This document shows, piece by piece, positions 51,621 through 60,201 of a DNA stretch of 64,000 nucleotides (positions are counted from its first letter, which is position 1; every line of letters begins with the position of its first letter). The notes beneath the pieces are model-generated. The model was not told the DNA's origin and did not search any database. It was given only the letters and a program-made list of their open reading frames with translations. The DNA lies in contig CAKRZO010000006.1 of NCBI GenBank assembly GCA_934433135.1, positions 1 through 64,000 on the forward strand. The letters are read 5' to 3'. The stretch is from an uncultured Acetatifactor sp. GTDB lineage: Bacteria > Bacillota > Clostridia > Lachnospirales > Lachnospiraceae. The translations under genes and the position numbers were made by a program.

Positions 51621-54600
51621 TTAGATTTTTTCCAGGGAAATCGTAACCTCTTCTCCGTTTACATTCCACTGTTTGGAAATCTGATAGGTCACATTCTGCG
51701 AAAGTTCGTCTGCCAGAACCTTATCCGCAATTGTCTTCTTATTTTTCTGCGCAATTTCAACCAGCTTATCATTTCCGTTTACGGATACCCTGATATGATC
51801 CATCACTTCAAAGTCCGCTTCCTTACGCATGGTCTGAATCTTGCTGATTAATTCATAGACATAGCCTTCTTCCACCAGTTCTTCGGTCAGATTGGTATCA
51901 AGAACCACCGTCATAAGATTATCTTCTTCCGATACATAGCCCTCTTTCTGTGCCATATCGATCAAAAGATCCTCTTTGGTAAGCGCTACCGGGTTTCCGT
52001 TTACTTCAAAGGTAAGTTCTCCTTTTTCGTTCAGTTCGTCCATGGCGGCATTGCCGTCAAGACCTGCCAACACCTTCTGGATTCCGCCCAGCAGTTTGCC
52101 GTATTTGGGTCCTACGGTGCGCAGCTGCGGCTTGAATGTATAGGAAGTAAAGTCTCTTACATCATCCGTAAATACCACTTCCTTGACATTCAGTTCGTCT
52201 TTGATGATATCCTTAAAGAAGTCCTCCAGTTTGAAATCCGCCTTGATATACATCCTTCCGATGGGCTGACGGTTCTTGATCGCCGCCGTATTTCTGCAGG
52301 CACGACCCATTACTACCGCATCCAGCACATCCTCCATGGTTTCTTCCAGCTTCTTATCAATCATGGATTCATCCGCCTTGGGGAAATCACATAAATGAAT
52401 GCTTTCCGGCGCTGTCTTATCAATGCTTCTTACCAGATTCTGGTAGATGTCTTCTGTCATGAACGGAATCATGGGAGCCGCGGTCTTGCAGATGATTACC
52501 AGAGCCGTATATAGAGTCATATACGCATTGATCTTATCCTGCTCCATACCTTTCGCCCAGAAGCGTTCCCTGCTTCTTCTGACATACCAGTTACTCATTT
52601 CATCCACAAAATCCTGCAAAGCCTTGCCTGCTTCCGGAATCCGGTAGTTTTCCAGGTTCGTATCCACTTCTTTGACTACCGTATTGAGTTTGGATAAAAG
52701 CCATTTATCCATAACCGGCAGTTTGTCATATTCCAGTTTATATTGTGTTGCATCAAATTCATCAATATTCGCATAAAGAACAAAAAATGCATAGGTATTC
52801 CATAAAGTTCCCATCAGCTTTCTCTGGCCTTCCATAACAGCCTTTCCGGAAAAACGCTTGGGAAGCCAAGGTGCGGAAGCGGTATAGAAGTACCAACGGA
52901 TGGCATCTGCCCCGTAAGTTTCCAAAGCGTCAAACGGATCCACCGCATTTCCCTTGCTCTTACTCATCTTCTGTCCGTTTTCATCCTGTACATGTCCGAG
53001 GACAATGACATTCTGATAAGGTGCTTTATTAAAGAGCAGCGTGGATTCCGCAAGTAGAGAATAGAACCATCCTCTGGTCTGGTCTACCGCTTCGGAAATA
53101 AACTGCGCCGGGAACTGTGCCTCGAACACTTCCTTGTTTTCAAACGGATAATGATGCTGCGCAAAAGGCATGGCTCCGGAGTCAAACCAGCAGTCGATGA
53201 CTTCCGGTACTCTCTTCATCTGCTTTCCGCACTTCGGGCAGGTAATCGTGATCTCATCGATGTAGGGTCTGTGGAATTCCACGGTCTTCGCCTTTTCATT
53301 ACCGCTCATTTGATACAGTTCTTCCCTGCTTCCGATGGAATGCATATGACCGCATTCGCACTCCCAGATATTTAACGGTGTTCCCCAGTAACGGTTCCGG
53401 GATACGCCCCAGTCCTGAATATTCTCCAGCCAGTCTCCGAAACGTCCCTTTCCGATGCTCTCCGGAATCCAGTTAATGGTATTGTTATTGCGGATTAGAT
53501 CTTCCTTGACCGCAGTCATTTTGATAAACCAGCTCTCTCTTGCATAATAAATCAGCGGAGTGTCACATCTCCAGCAATGAGGATAGCTATGTTCAAATTT
53601 AGGCGCATCAAACAAAAGCCCTTTCTTTTCCAGATCGGCCAGAACCAGGGGATCTGCTTTTTTACAGAAAATTCCGGCATAAGGCGTCTCTTTCGTCATC
53701 TGGCCTTTTCCGTCTACCAGCTGTACAAAAGGAAGGTCGTATTTACGTCCTACATTCGCATCGTCTTCACCAAAAGCCGGTGCGATATGAACCACTCCGG
53801 TACCATCCGTCAGCGTAACAAACGTATCACAGACTACATAAAAAGCTTTCTTATGCTGTTTTTCACAGATATCCACTGCACAGTCAAACAAAGGCTCATA
53901 CTCTTTGTATTCCAGCTGTTTTCCGTCGTAAGTTTCCAGAATTTCGTAAGCCGGAATTCCGTTTTCCTTATCGGCAAGCTTTCCCAGCACCGTATCTAAC
54001 AGCGCCTGCGCCATATAATACGTATAACCGTCGGCTGCTTTCACTTTGGCATACTTTTCATTGGGGTTTACACACAATGCCACATTGGAAGGCAGGGTCC
54101 AGGGTGTCGTGGTCCATGCCAGAATATAAGCATCTTCGCCTTTCACTTTAAAGCGTGCCACAGCAGAACGTTCCTTTACATCTTTATATCCCTGCGCTAC
54201 TTCATGGCTGGACAACGGGGTTCCGCATCTGGGGCAATACGGCACGATTTTAAAGCCTTTGTACAAAAGACCTTTGTCCCAGATGGTTTTTAATGCCCAC
54301 CATTCGGACTCAATAAAGGAATCATCATACGTTACATAAGGATGCTCCATATCCGCCCAGAAGCCTACCGTATCCGAGAACTGTTCCCACATACTTTTAT
54401 ACTTCCAGACACTTTCCTTACATTTATCAATAAAAGGCGCCAGACCGTACTGTTCGATCTGCTCTTTTCCATCCAGTCCCAAAAGCTTTTCCACTTCCAG
54501 CTCCACCGGGAGTCCATGGGTATCCCAACCTGCTTTTCTGGGTACCATATATCCTTTCATCGTACGGTATCTGGGAATCATATCCTTAATGGTTCTGGTC

Positions 54601-54779
54601 TCCACATGCCCGATATGCGGTTTACCGTTTGCAGTAGGCGGTCCGTCATAAAAGGTATAGGTTTCCCCTTCTTTTCGATTCTCCATACTCTTGCGGAAAA
54701 TATCATTTTCTTTCCAGAACTTTTCCACATTTTTTTCTCTCTCTACAAAATTAAGGTTTGCAGATACTTTTTGATACAT
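51621..54779 (-). CDS. ileS: Isoleucyl-tRNA synthetase
   Basis: Charges tRNA-Ile and edits valine. 1052 residues, the longer type found in some bacteria. The HIGH motif is NGKPHIGHVETRTIKDM, KMSKS is QKMSKSKGNAVDP, and zinc-type CPRCG and CPKCG motifs occur. The editing domain includes AWTTTPWTLPSN. The start at 54779 has GAGGA upstream; the longer in-frame extension runs into the upstream repeat and is non-coding. Regulated by a T-box leader (54908-55222). Confidence 0.96.
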   Translation of the reverse strand: MYQKVSANLNFVEREKNVEKFWKENDIFRKSMENRKEGETYTFYDGPPTANGKPHIGHVETRTIKDMIPRYRTMKGYMVPRKAGWDTHGLPVELEVEKLLGLDGKEQIEQYGLAPFIDKCKESVWKYKSMWEQFSDTVGFWADMEHPYVTYDDSFIESEWWALKTIWDKGLLYKGFKIVPYCPRCGTPLSSHEVAQGYKDVKERSAVARFKVKGEDAYILAWTTTPWTLPSNVALCVNPNEKYAKVKAADGYTYYMAQALLDTVLGKLADKENGIPAYEILETYDGKQLEYKEYEPLFDCAVDICEKQHKKAFYVVCDTFVTLTDGTGVVHIAPAFGEDDANVGRKYDLPFVQLVDGKGQMTKETPYAGIFCKKADPLVLADLEKKGLLFDAPKFEHSYPHCWRCDTPLIYYARESWFIKMTAVKEDLIRNNNTINWIPESIGKGRFGDWLENIQDWGVSRNRYWGTPLNIWECECGHMHSIGSREELYQMSGNEKAKTVEFHRPYIDEITITCPKCGKQMKRVPEVIDCWFDSGAMPFAQHHYPFENKEVFEAQFPAQFISEAVDQTRGWFYSLLAESTLLFNKAPYQNVIVLGHVQDENGQKMSKSKGNAVDPFDALETYGADAIRWYFYTASAPWLPKRFSGKAVMEGQRKLMGTLWNTYAFFVLYANIDEFDATQYKLEYDKLPVMDKWLLSKLNTVVKEVDTNLENYRIPEAGKALQDFVDEMSNWYVRRSRERFWAKGMEQDKINAYMTLYTALVIICKTAAPMIPFMTEDIYQNLVRSIDKTAPESIHLCDFPKADESMIDKKLEETMEDVLDAVVMGRACRNTAAIKNRQPIGRMYIKADFKLEDFFKDIIKDELNVKEVVFTDDVRDFTSYTFKPQLRTVGPKYGKLLGGIQKVLAGLDGNAAMDELNEKGELTFEVNGNPVALTKEDLLIDMAQKEGYVSEEDNLMTVVLDTNLTEELVEEGYVYELISKIQTMRKEADFEVMDHIRVSVNGNDKLVEIAQKNKKTIADKVLADELSQNVTYQISKQWNVNGEEVTISLEKI

Positions 54780-54849
54780 GATAGTCCTCCATTCTTCTTT
54801 CGCGTGAAACTGTTTCATTCCATAGGGCGCAATTTCCCATGGCACAAGC

Positions 54850-54904
54850 AACAGTTCAGACGCGCCATTCACAAAGTCGCGCTTACTTCGCAGCTGAACT
54901 GTTA
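54850..54904. repeat. Family B repeat within the ileS leader
   Basis: AACAGTTCAGACGCGCCATT at the left and CAGCTGAACTGTTAC at the right form a stem. It lies between the T-box terminator and the ileS start, so it would be in the read-through transcript. Confidence 0.7.
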
Positions 54905-54907
54905 CAC

Positions 54908-55222
54908 ACAAAAAGCCCCGTCCTGTAATAGGACGAGACTTTTAACTCGCTGACCACCTGTTACATCACACTCCCTCCGTTCAAAAAAGGGAAATATGGT
55001 CTCCGTTAACGGCGGATCACCGACAGAAACTACTCGAATCCTTTCGCCCCTGCAGCTTGGAAGGGATTTTCACTGCATCCCTACTGGTACCGGTCTTCCA
55101 CCCACACCGGCTCGCTGAACGTTTGGAAAGCAGCTACTGTCTTCGTCATTGCTTTTGCTGTGTTTTTCTATATTCTACCGCTGTCCGGCTTTGCTTCCTT
55201 ACGCTCCGCTTCGTCACTCGGC
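54908..55222 (-). promoter_or_regulatory. T-box riboswitch controlling ileS (isoleucine tRNA)
   Basis: On the minus strand: a stem I opening with AATGACGAAGACAGTA (about 55152), then GCGAGCCGGTG (stem I distal region), a candidate specifier ATC at 55067-55065, the T-box sequence AGGTGGTCAGCGAG (about 54959-54944), and a terminator pairing CTCGTCCT with AGGACGGGGC followed by TTTTT (54939-54908). Uncharged tRNA-Ile would stabilise the antiterminator. The specifier identity is inferred and the T-box motif is slightly off consensus. Confidence 0.78.
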
Positions 55223-55228
55223 ATCCTC

Positions 55229-55257
55229 ATTGTATCCAATCTTAAATAAGTTGTCAA
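55229..55257 (-). promoter_or_regulatory. Sigma-A promoter of the ileS T-box leader
   Basis: TTGACA (55257-55252), 17 bases, TACAAT (55234-55229). The -35 overlaps the stop codon end of pncB upstream. Confidence 0.8.
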
Positions 55258-56705
55258 GAACTATATTGGTCTAAAAGTTCGATTTTCATATCATAAAGAC
55301 GCCTGGAAAGGTCTACGTACACCTGATGCGGGTTTACCAGACGTTTGGTCTCCTCCCATAAGGTATCCAATTCCTGCCTGCAATATTCCCGTATCTCCAT
55401 GACGCTGGGAGAGGTATACACGCACTCGCCTTTGCTGAAAATCTGCTTCATAATGGGACGCAGCGTATAGGTTCCGCCCTTTAACAGGGTCTTTTTCCAG
55501 GTTTCCGCCGGGTCAAACAAAAGAAGATCCTCTTCTTCCTCAAAGTGGTCATCCACCAGACAGATTAAATCCGCTTTGATTTTTCCGGAATCCTTTTCGT
55601 AAATCCGGTAAATCATCTTATTGCCCGGATTGGTCACTTTTTCCGTATTCTCGCTTAACTTGATCTTCGGAATGAACTTTCCGTCTTTTCCCATAATCGC
55701 AGCCAGCTTATAGACGCCGCCGAAGGAAGGGTTGTCCTTGGAGGTAATCAGGTTGGTGCCTACTCCCCAGGAAGTAATGGCAGCTCCCTCTGCTTTCAGG
55801 CTGTCAATCAAAAATTCATCCAGATCATTGGAAGCGGAAATTACCGCATCGGGGAATCCGGCCGCATCCAGCATCTTCCGTGCCTTCTTGGACAGATAAG
55901 CCAGATCCCCACTGTCTAAGCGGATTCCGTAAAAGGTGAGCGGAATTCCGGCCTGTCTCATTTCCGTAAATACCCGGATGGCATTGGGCACACCGGATTT
56001 TAAGGTATCATAAGTGTCTACCAGCAGGATGCAGGCACTGGGGTACATATCCGCATAGGCCTTAAAGGCGGTGTATTCATCCGGAAAACTCATAATCCAG
56101 CTGTGGGCATGTGTTCCTTTTACCGGGATTCCAAATAACTGCCCTGCCAATATGTTGCTGGTACCGATGCATCCGCCGATCACAGCCGCTCTCGCGCCGT
56201 ATGTTCCGGCATCCGGTCCCTGCGCCCGTCTTAAACCGAACTCCATGATCCCGTCCCCTCTGGCGGCGTAACAGACTCTGGCAGCTTTGGTCGCAATCAG
56301 ACTTTGGTGATTTACGATATTCAAAATAGCCGTCTCCATCAGCTGGGCTTCCATAATGGGCGCGATTACTTTTACCATCGGCTCTCTCGGGAACATAACG
56401 GTTCCTTCCGGAATGGCATAAATATCACCGGAAAAACGGAAATCTCTCAGATAATCCAGAAAGTCCCTCTCAAAAATTCCAAGGGAAGCAAGATAAGAAA
56501 TATCTTCCTCGTCAAAATGCAATTCCTTGATGTACTGAATGACCTGCTCTAAGCCGGCGCTGATGGCATATCCGCCGCCGCAGGGATTGTTACGGTAAAA
56601 AGCATCAAAGATTACGGTTTCATTCCGATCCTTGTTCCGAAAATATCCCTGCATCATCGTCATTTCATATAGATCCGTAAGCAGGGTCAGGTTCTGTCTG
56701 TCCAT
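55254..56705 (-). CDS. pncB: Nicotinate phosphoribosyltransferase
   Basis: Makes nicotinate mononucleotide from nicotinate and PRPP for NAD salvage. 483 residues. The opening LLTDLYEMTMMQGYF, the EFGLRRAQGPDAG block with catalytic residues, TSNILAGQLFGIPVKGTHAHSW in pieces, and YGIRLDSGDL are family signatures. GGAACGGAG lies before the ATG. Its 292-bp upstream region contains a consensus promoter and a bulged hairpin, suggesting regulation of NAD salvage. Confidence 0.95.
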   Translation of the reverse strand: MDRQNLTLLTDLYEMTMMQGYFRNKDRNETVIFDAFYRNNPCGGGYAISAGLEQVIQYIKELHFDEEDISYLASLGIFERDFLDYLRDFRFSGDIYAIPEGTVMFPREPMVKVIAPIMEAQLMETAILNIVNHQSLIATKAARVCYAARGDGIMEFGLRRAQGPDAGTYGARAAVIGGCIGTSNILAGQLFGIPVKGTHAHSWIMSFPDEYTAFKAYADMYPSACILLVDTYDTLKSGVPNAIRVFTEMRQAGIPLTFYGIRLDSGDLAYLSKKARKMLDAAGFPDAVISASNDLDEFLIDSLKAEGAAITSWGVGTNLITSKDNPSFGGVYKLAAIMGKDGKFIPKIKLSENTEKVTNPGNKMIYRIYEKDSGKIKADLICLVDDHFEEEEDLLLFDPAETWKKTLLKGGTYTLRPIMKQIFSKGECVYTSPSVMEIREYCRQELDTLWEETKRLVNPHQVYVDLSRRLYDMKIELLDQYSS

Positions 56706-56771
56706 TTTTTTCTCCGTTCCGCCACAGATGCCCGTTTCCGGACATTCTCAGCACTTGTATTGTTCCCCCGC

Positions 56772-56859
56772 AAACGTACCTTTATGTTCGTCTGCCGGGT
56801 TCTTCAGACGTACGTTTCTGTCGTGGCATCATCATACTCCAAATAAATCCGTTCGTCAA
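56772..56859 (-). promoter_or_regulatory. pncB promoter with a bulged leader hairpin
   Basis: TTGACG (56859-56854), 17 bases, TATGAT (56836-56831) on the minus strand. Starting about 7 bases downstream of the likely transcript start, AAACGTAC and GTCTG on one side (56817-56805) pair with CAGAC and GTACGTTT on the other (56794-56790, 56779-56772). A 10-base bulge interrupts one side and the loop is about 10 bases. Possible RNA regulatory structure or operator pair. Confidence 0.6.
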
Positions 56860-56902
56860 GCCTCTTTAACCAATCAACACTATCTTTCCCCGCCACCTTA
56901 CT

Positions 56903-56946
56903 AAATCCGCCATACGGGGCACCTATACCCAGTATAGCGGATTTTT
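56903..56946 (+). other. Terminator-like hairpin with plus-strand T run
   Basis: AAATCCGCCATAC pairs with GTATAGCGGATTTTT (one mismatch), but the T run is on the plus strand, where no gene precedes it. On the minus strand it follows the spoVT stop and lacks a U tract. Its role is unclear. The AT-rich stretch after the spoVT stop (56950-56980) may serve as that gene's end. Confidence 0.5.
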
Positions 56947-56997
56947 GTGAAAAAAAAATAAAATAAAAGCATTTTTGCGGCATCCTTTTTTGTGGCA

Positions 56998-57543
56998 TTA
57001 CTGCTCCATCTGTCTTCCCAGGAAACCTGCAGCCGACAAAATCAGCTTCTGTTCTACTTCTCCCATCCGGTTCTTGTTGTCGCTTTCCAGAAAAACAACC
57101 GATCCGATCACATCTCCCTCACAGATAATAGGGGCGATTGCCTGATACTGCCATTCTTCCGTTTCCTCTTCACAGACACTGATAAAATTCCTTTCTCCTC
57201 TGGCGGCAAGAAAAGGGCGTCTTTCCGAAATTTTCTCTTCTAACTGTCTGCTGATATTTTTCCCCAGAAAGCCTTTTCCGCCTCCTGCTGCCGCGATAAA
57301 CTGGTCTCTGTCACTGATTAAAACCAGATGCCCGGATACCTGGGAAAGGCTCTCGGCATACTGCTTGGCAAATGTTGTCATTTCTCCGATCGGAGAATAC
57401 TTCTTTAAAATAATCTCCCCTTCTCTGTCCGTAAAAATCTCCAGCGGGTCACTTTCCCGGATTCTTAAAGTGCGCCGGATTTCTTTCGGTATCACAATTC
57501 TGCCAAGATCGTCTATTCTTCTGACTATTCCCGTAGCTTTCAT
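56998..57543 (-). CDS. spoVT: Stage V sporulation protein T
   Basis: Forespore transcription regulator. 181 residues. The N-terminal AbrB-type swapped-hairpin domain is clear (ATGIVRRIDDLGRIVIPKEIRRTLRI), followed by a GAF-like domain (KQYAESLSQVSGHLVLISD ... EGDVIGSVVFLES). GGAGGA lies 8 bases before the ATG at 57543; an extension upstream is not conserved. A candidate sigma-G promoter sits 46-75 bases upstream. It is transcribed alone on the minus strand. Confidence 0.95.
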   Translation of the reverse strand: MKATGIVRRIDDLGRIVIPKEIRRTLRIRESDPLEIFTDREGEIILKKYSPIGEMTTFAKQYAESLSQVSGHLVLISDRDQFIAAAGGGKGFLGKNISRQLEEKISERRPFLAARGERNFISVCEEETEEWQYQAIAPIICEGDVIGSVVFLESDNKNRMGEVEQKLILSAAGFLGRQMEQ

Positions 57544-57588
57544 TTCAAAATTCCTCCATTTACTTACTGTACTTTCCATTTCTGGAAA

Positions 57589-57618
57589 TAGTATCTGTAA
57601 ACGGAGGATTTTTATACC
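57589..57618 (-). promoter_or_regulatory. Candidate sigma-G promoter of spoVT
   Basis: GGTATA (57618-57613), 17 bases, GATACTA (57595-57589), similar to the sigma-G consensus (-10 CATACTA). spoVT is known to be sigma-G dependent. A nearby TTTCCA-GAAA-TGGAAA palindrome lies downstream. Confidence 0.5.
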
Positions 57619-57623
57619 TGCTT

Positions 57624-57667
57624 GTAACAGTTCAACCGCGCCATTCATAAAGACGCGCTTTCGGCGC
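57624..57667. repeat. Family B repeat, partial copy
   Basis: GTAACAGTTCAACCGCGCCA then TTCATAAAGACGCGC, matching the left part of the 54850 copy. It lies between the isomerase-like gene end and the spoVT promoter. Confidence 0.65.
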
Positions 57668-59113
57668 TTATTTTACAATGACTGCATCGATGCCGAGCAC
57701 ATCCGCAATTTTTTTAATGGTCCCCGCGTGATGGCCGATTCCCAGTGCGTAATGGTGTGTCGGCCCTTCCAACACCCATTTTTTGATAAATTCTTTGGTG
57801 GTGGGTTCAAAATAACCTCTTGTATTGGTATTGCCGGTAGGCGGGATGGGGCCTTCCTTGGAATAGCCTTCTCCGATAATAAAACGGAATTTCCCGTTTC
57901 CGTCCTGGGTAATGCCGAGCATGGTAATCGGTCCTTCTTTGATTTTAAACTCCACGCTGGCGCCATGCCCCGGTTTGCCATGATATTTTCTTAAAGATCG
58001 AAGCACCGGTTTTCCTTGTGCAATCTTTAAGTGATGAGGTCCGTCATGTCCCACCAGAATAAAGTCATTCTGAAAATCAAACGGATGGAACTCGGCAAAA
58101 CTGCCACCGATATCCAGTCTGTCCATAATAAGCATGGCAATACAGGTCTTGATATCATATTCTCCGCACATGGGAATTCCCTGTGCATTCAGGATGGAAT
58201 TTCCCACAATAAAGGTGGACGCAACGGTTCTGTGCAGGCTGTTTTCTCTTCCTTCATAATAATAGGCCAGTCCGGTTAAATGATATTTCTCCACCAGCTT
58301 ATCCAATGCGACGGCGCTTTTGGCCGCCTGGTATTTATCTTCCGCAGTCAGCTTCATGGTGACCGGATCGGATTTGGGTTCCGGCATTTCAAACTCCGCA
58401 TCGATCACGGCAGTTTTTGCCTGAATTTCCTCTTCCGTTACCGTCTCGTACAATTCCAGAACATCATCTATTTCCAGAAGCGGCACGTGAAGTCCGAAAG
58501 CGGCAGAAACGGCTGTCGGATCTGCATGCATGTCATACATGGCTTCCATGGTGTGTCCCATCAGTCCAATTCTGGCTTTCTTTAAATCGTGCAATACCTT
58601 CGCGATGTCACACCATTCCTTAAGCTCCTGTCCTGCCTCCGGGTCATCATAAAGACAGCCGATGATCACATCCGCCACCTTTTTTCCAAGTCTTACAGCC
58701 ACACCGGTAAATTCCGGTACCGAACAGATATTATCATTTTCCAGCTGCATGAAAGTGTTGGCTTTTGTATAATCCAATGCTTTCAAAGGCTGCAGCGCCA
58801 CCAGCACCACCGGTACGCAGGCGCTTCGCATAATCGGTGCAAAAACGGAAGAAGTGGCATAGGTTGCCATATTGCAAAAAAGCAGATCCACATGGGAAGC
58901 CGCAATTTTTTCCACTGTTTCATAAGCTTTTTCGCTGCTGTCCACCATTCCGAAATCCAAAAGTTCCACGTCATTTGCTTTCACCTGTCTGCAAAGCTGT
59001 GCATGATACTGCAGGATGCTTTCTTTCAGGCCTTCAAACTGCTCCCAGTAAGTAGCATGCGCTACCGCAAAAATACCGATTCTGGCCGTTCTTTTCTTTA
59101 CTCTCTCAATCAT
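57668..59113 (-). CDS. L-arabinose/L-fucose isomerase family protein
   Basis: A 481-residue aldose-ketose isomerase-fold protein. Rossmann-like N-terminal domain (ARIGIFAVAHATYWEQFEGL), then GEYDIKTCIAMLIMDRLDIGGSF, FILVGHDGPHH and a C-terminal THHYALGIGHHAG with metal-binding histidines. It is related to L-arabinose isomerase, but the substrate is unclear and could be another sugar. GGAGG lies 7 bases before the ATG. It is divergent from an AraC regulator, so it is likely induced by its sugar. Confidence 0.82.
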   Translation of the reverse strand: MIERVKKRTARIGIFAVAHATYWEQFEGLKESILQYHAQLCRQVKANDVELLDFGMVDSSEKAYETVEKIAASHVDLLFCNMATYATSSVFAPIMRSACVPVVLVALQPLKALDYTKANTFMQLENDNICSVPEFTGVAVRLGKKVADVIIGCLYDDPEAGQELKEWCDIAKVLHDLKKARIGLMGHTMEAMYDMHADPTAVSAAFGLHVPLLEIDDVLELYETVTEEEIQAKTAVIDAEFEMPEPKSDPVTMKLTAEDKYQAAKSAVALDKLVEKYHLTGLAYYYEGRENSLHRTVASTFIVGNSILNAQGIPMCGEYDIKTCIAMLIMDRLDIGGSFAEFHPFDFQNDFILVGHDGPHHLKIAQGKPVLRSLRKYHGKPGHGASVEFKIKEGPITMLGITQDGNGKFRFIIGEGYSKEGPIPPTGNTNTRGYFEPTTKEFIKKWVLEGPTHHYALGIGHHAGTIKKIADVLGIDAVIVK

Positions 59114-59241
59114 ACGTTTTCCTCCGAAATCCTTTTCCTTTTGATTGCCTCTGACCTCTTGATTTTACCCTGCAATTCTGTTATAACAAATGTAAACAAT
59201 AAAGCATTTTTTGTATAAAATAAAGATTTGGAGTTTTTCCT

Positions 59242-60201
59242 ATGACGATCCGTTTTTCCCAGATTAAACCCTTTATCCGTTATGCGCATTATCTGCACTT
59301 AAATACTGCCTCTGATTACCAATGTTCCGTCCCCTGTGATGCCCGCTTTTTTTATGTGCTCGAAGGGAGCGGAGAGATTTCCATTTGGAACAGTTCCTGT
59401 CGAACTTCAAATCCATTGCGTAATGTCACAGACCATTCAACGGATAATCCATTGGATGATCCGCGGAAAGGAAGGAACTTGCCTTCAGAACGAAAGAAAT
59501 ACTTTCTGCAAAAAGGAGACGGTCTTTTAATTAATTCCGGCATCCCCTATCAGCTCCATGCTCCGAAGGATCGGGTTACTTACCTGGCTCTTAATTTTGA
59601 TTATACCTTTTCCCGTGCGGATCATGCCGTACCGGTGCCGCCCATGCCGCCGAAGCTTTTTTCCTCCTCCTGCCTTTTGGAACACGTCCTGTTTGAAGAT
59701 CTTCCGGCCTTTAACGAACATTACCCGGTAAGACAGCTGCACAAAGCAGATAACATTCTTTGTAAAATCCGGGAGGAATACACCCGAAGACTGCTTTACC
59801 ATGAAATGAAGGAGAGCCAGCTTTTTACACAGATTCTGATTGAAATTGCACGCACAATCAATGCTTCTTCCGCGCCCGCCGAAAAAGAAATCGTTCCGCG
59901 TATACTGGACTGTATACAGGAACGATTCAAAGAGCCTCTGACCAACCAGAAGCTCGGGGAATTATTTGATTTTCATCCGAATTACATCAATGCGCTGATT
60001 AAGTCCGCCACCGGCATGTCTCTGCATTCCTATCTGATACATGTCAGATTATCTAACGCTGCGGGCTTTCTGGAAAACAGCACCCTGTCCATTGGGGAAA
60101 TTGCCGAGTGCTGCGGCTTTTATGACATTTACCATTTTTCCCGCTGTTTTAAGCAGAATATGGGACTCACGCCCTCCCAATACCGGAAACTGCAGTCTTA
60201 A
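59242..60201 (+). CDS. AraC-family transcriptional regulator
   Basis: 319 residues. An N-terminal cupin sensor (CDARFFYVLEGSGEISIWNS ... KGDGLLINSGIPYQLH) is followed by a C-terminal AraC domain with NQKLGELFDFHPNYINALIK and IGEIAECCGFYDIYHFSRCF. It is divergent from the isomerase-like gene across 128 bases and ends overlapping the SGNH hydrolase stop by four bases. It probably controls both. GGAG lies 9 bases before the ATG. Confidence 0.88.
   Translation: MTIRFSQIKPFIRYAHYLHLNTASDYQCSVPCDARFFYVLEGSGEISIWNSSCRTSNPLRNVTDHSTDNPLDDPRKGRNLPSERKKYFLQKGDGLLINSGIPYQLHAPKDRVTYLALNFDYTFSRADHAVPVPPMPPKLFSSSCLLEHVLFEDLPAFNEHYPVRQLHKADNILCKIREEYTRRLLYHEMKESQLFTQILIEIARTINASSAPAEKEIVPRILDCIQERFKEPLTNQKLGELFDFHPNYINALIKSATGMSLHSYLIHVRLSNAAGFLENSTLSIGEIAECCGFYDIYHFSRCFKQNMGLTPSQYRKLQS

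Noticed and set aside
11456..57667. Repeat families as a CRISPR array
   Set aside because: Copies are kilobases apart, palindromic, in both orientations for one family, and have no regular spacers or cas genes.
59242..60201. Assigning the AraC gene to L-arabinose specifically
   Set aside because: The sensor domain gives no ligand information and the neighbouring isomerase's substrate is uncertain.
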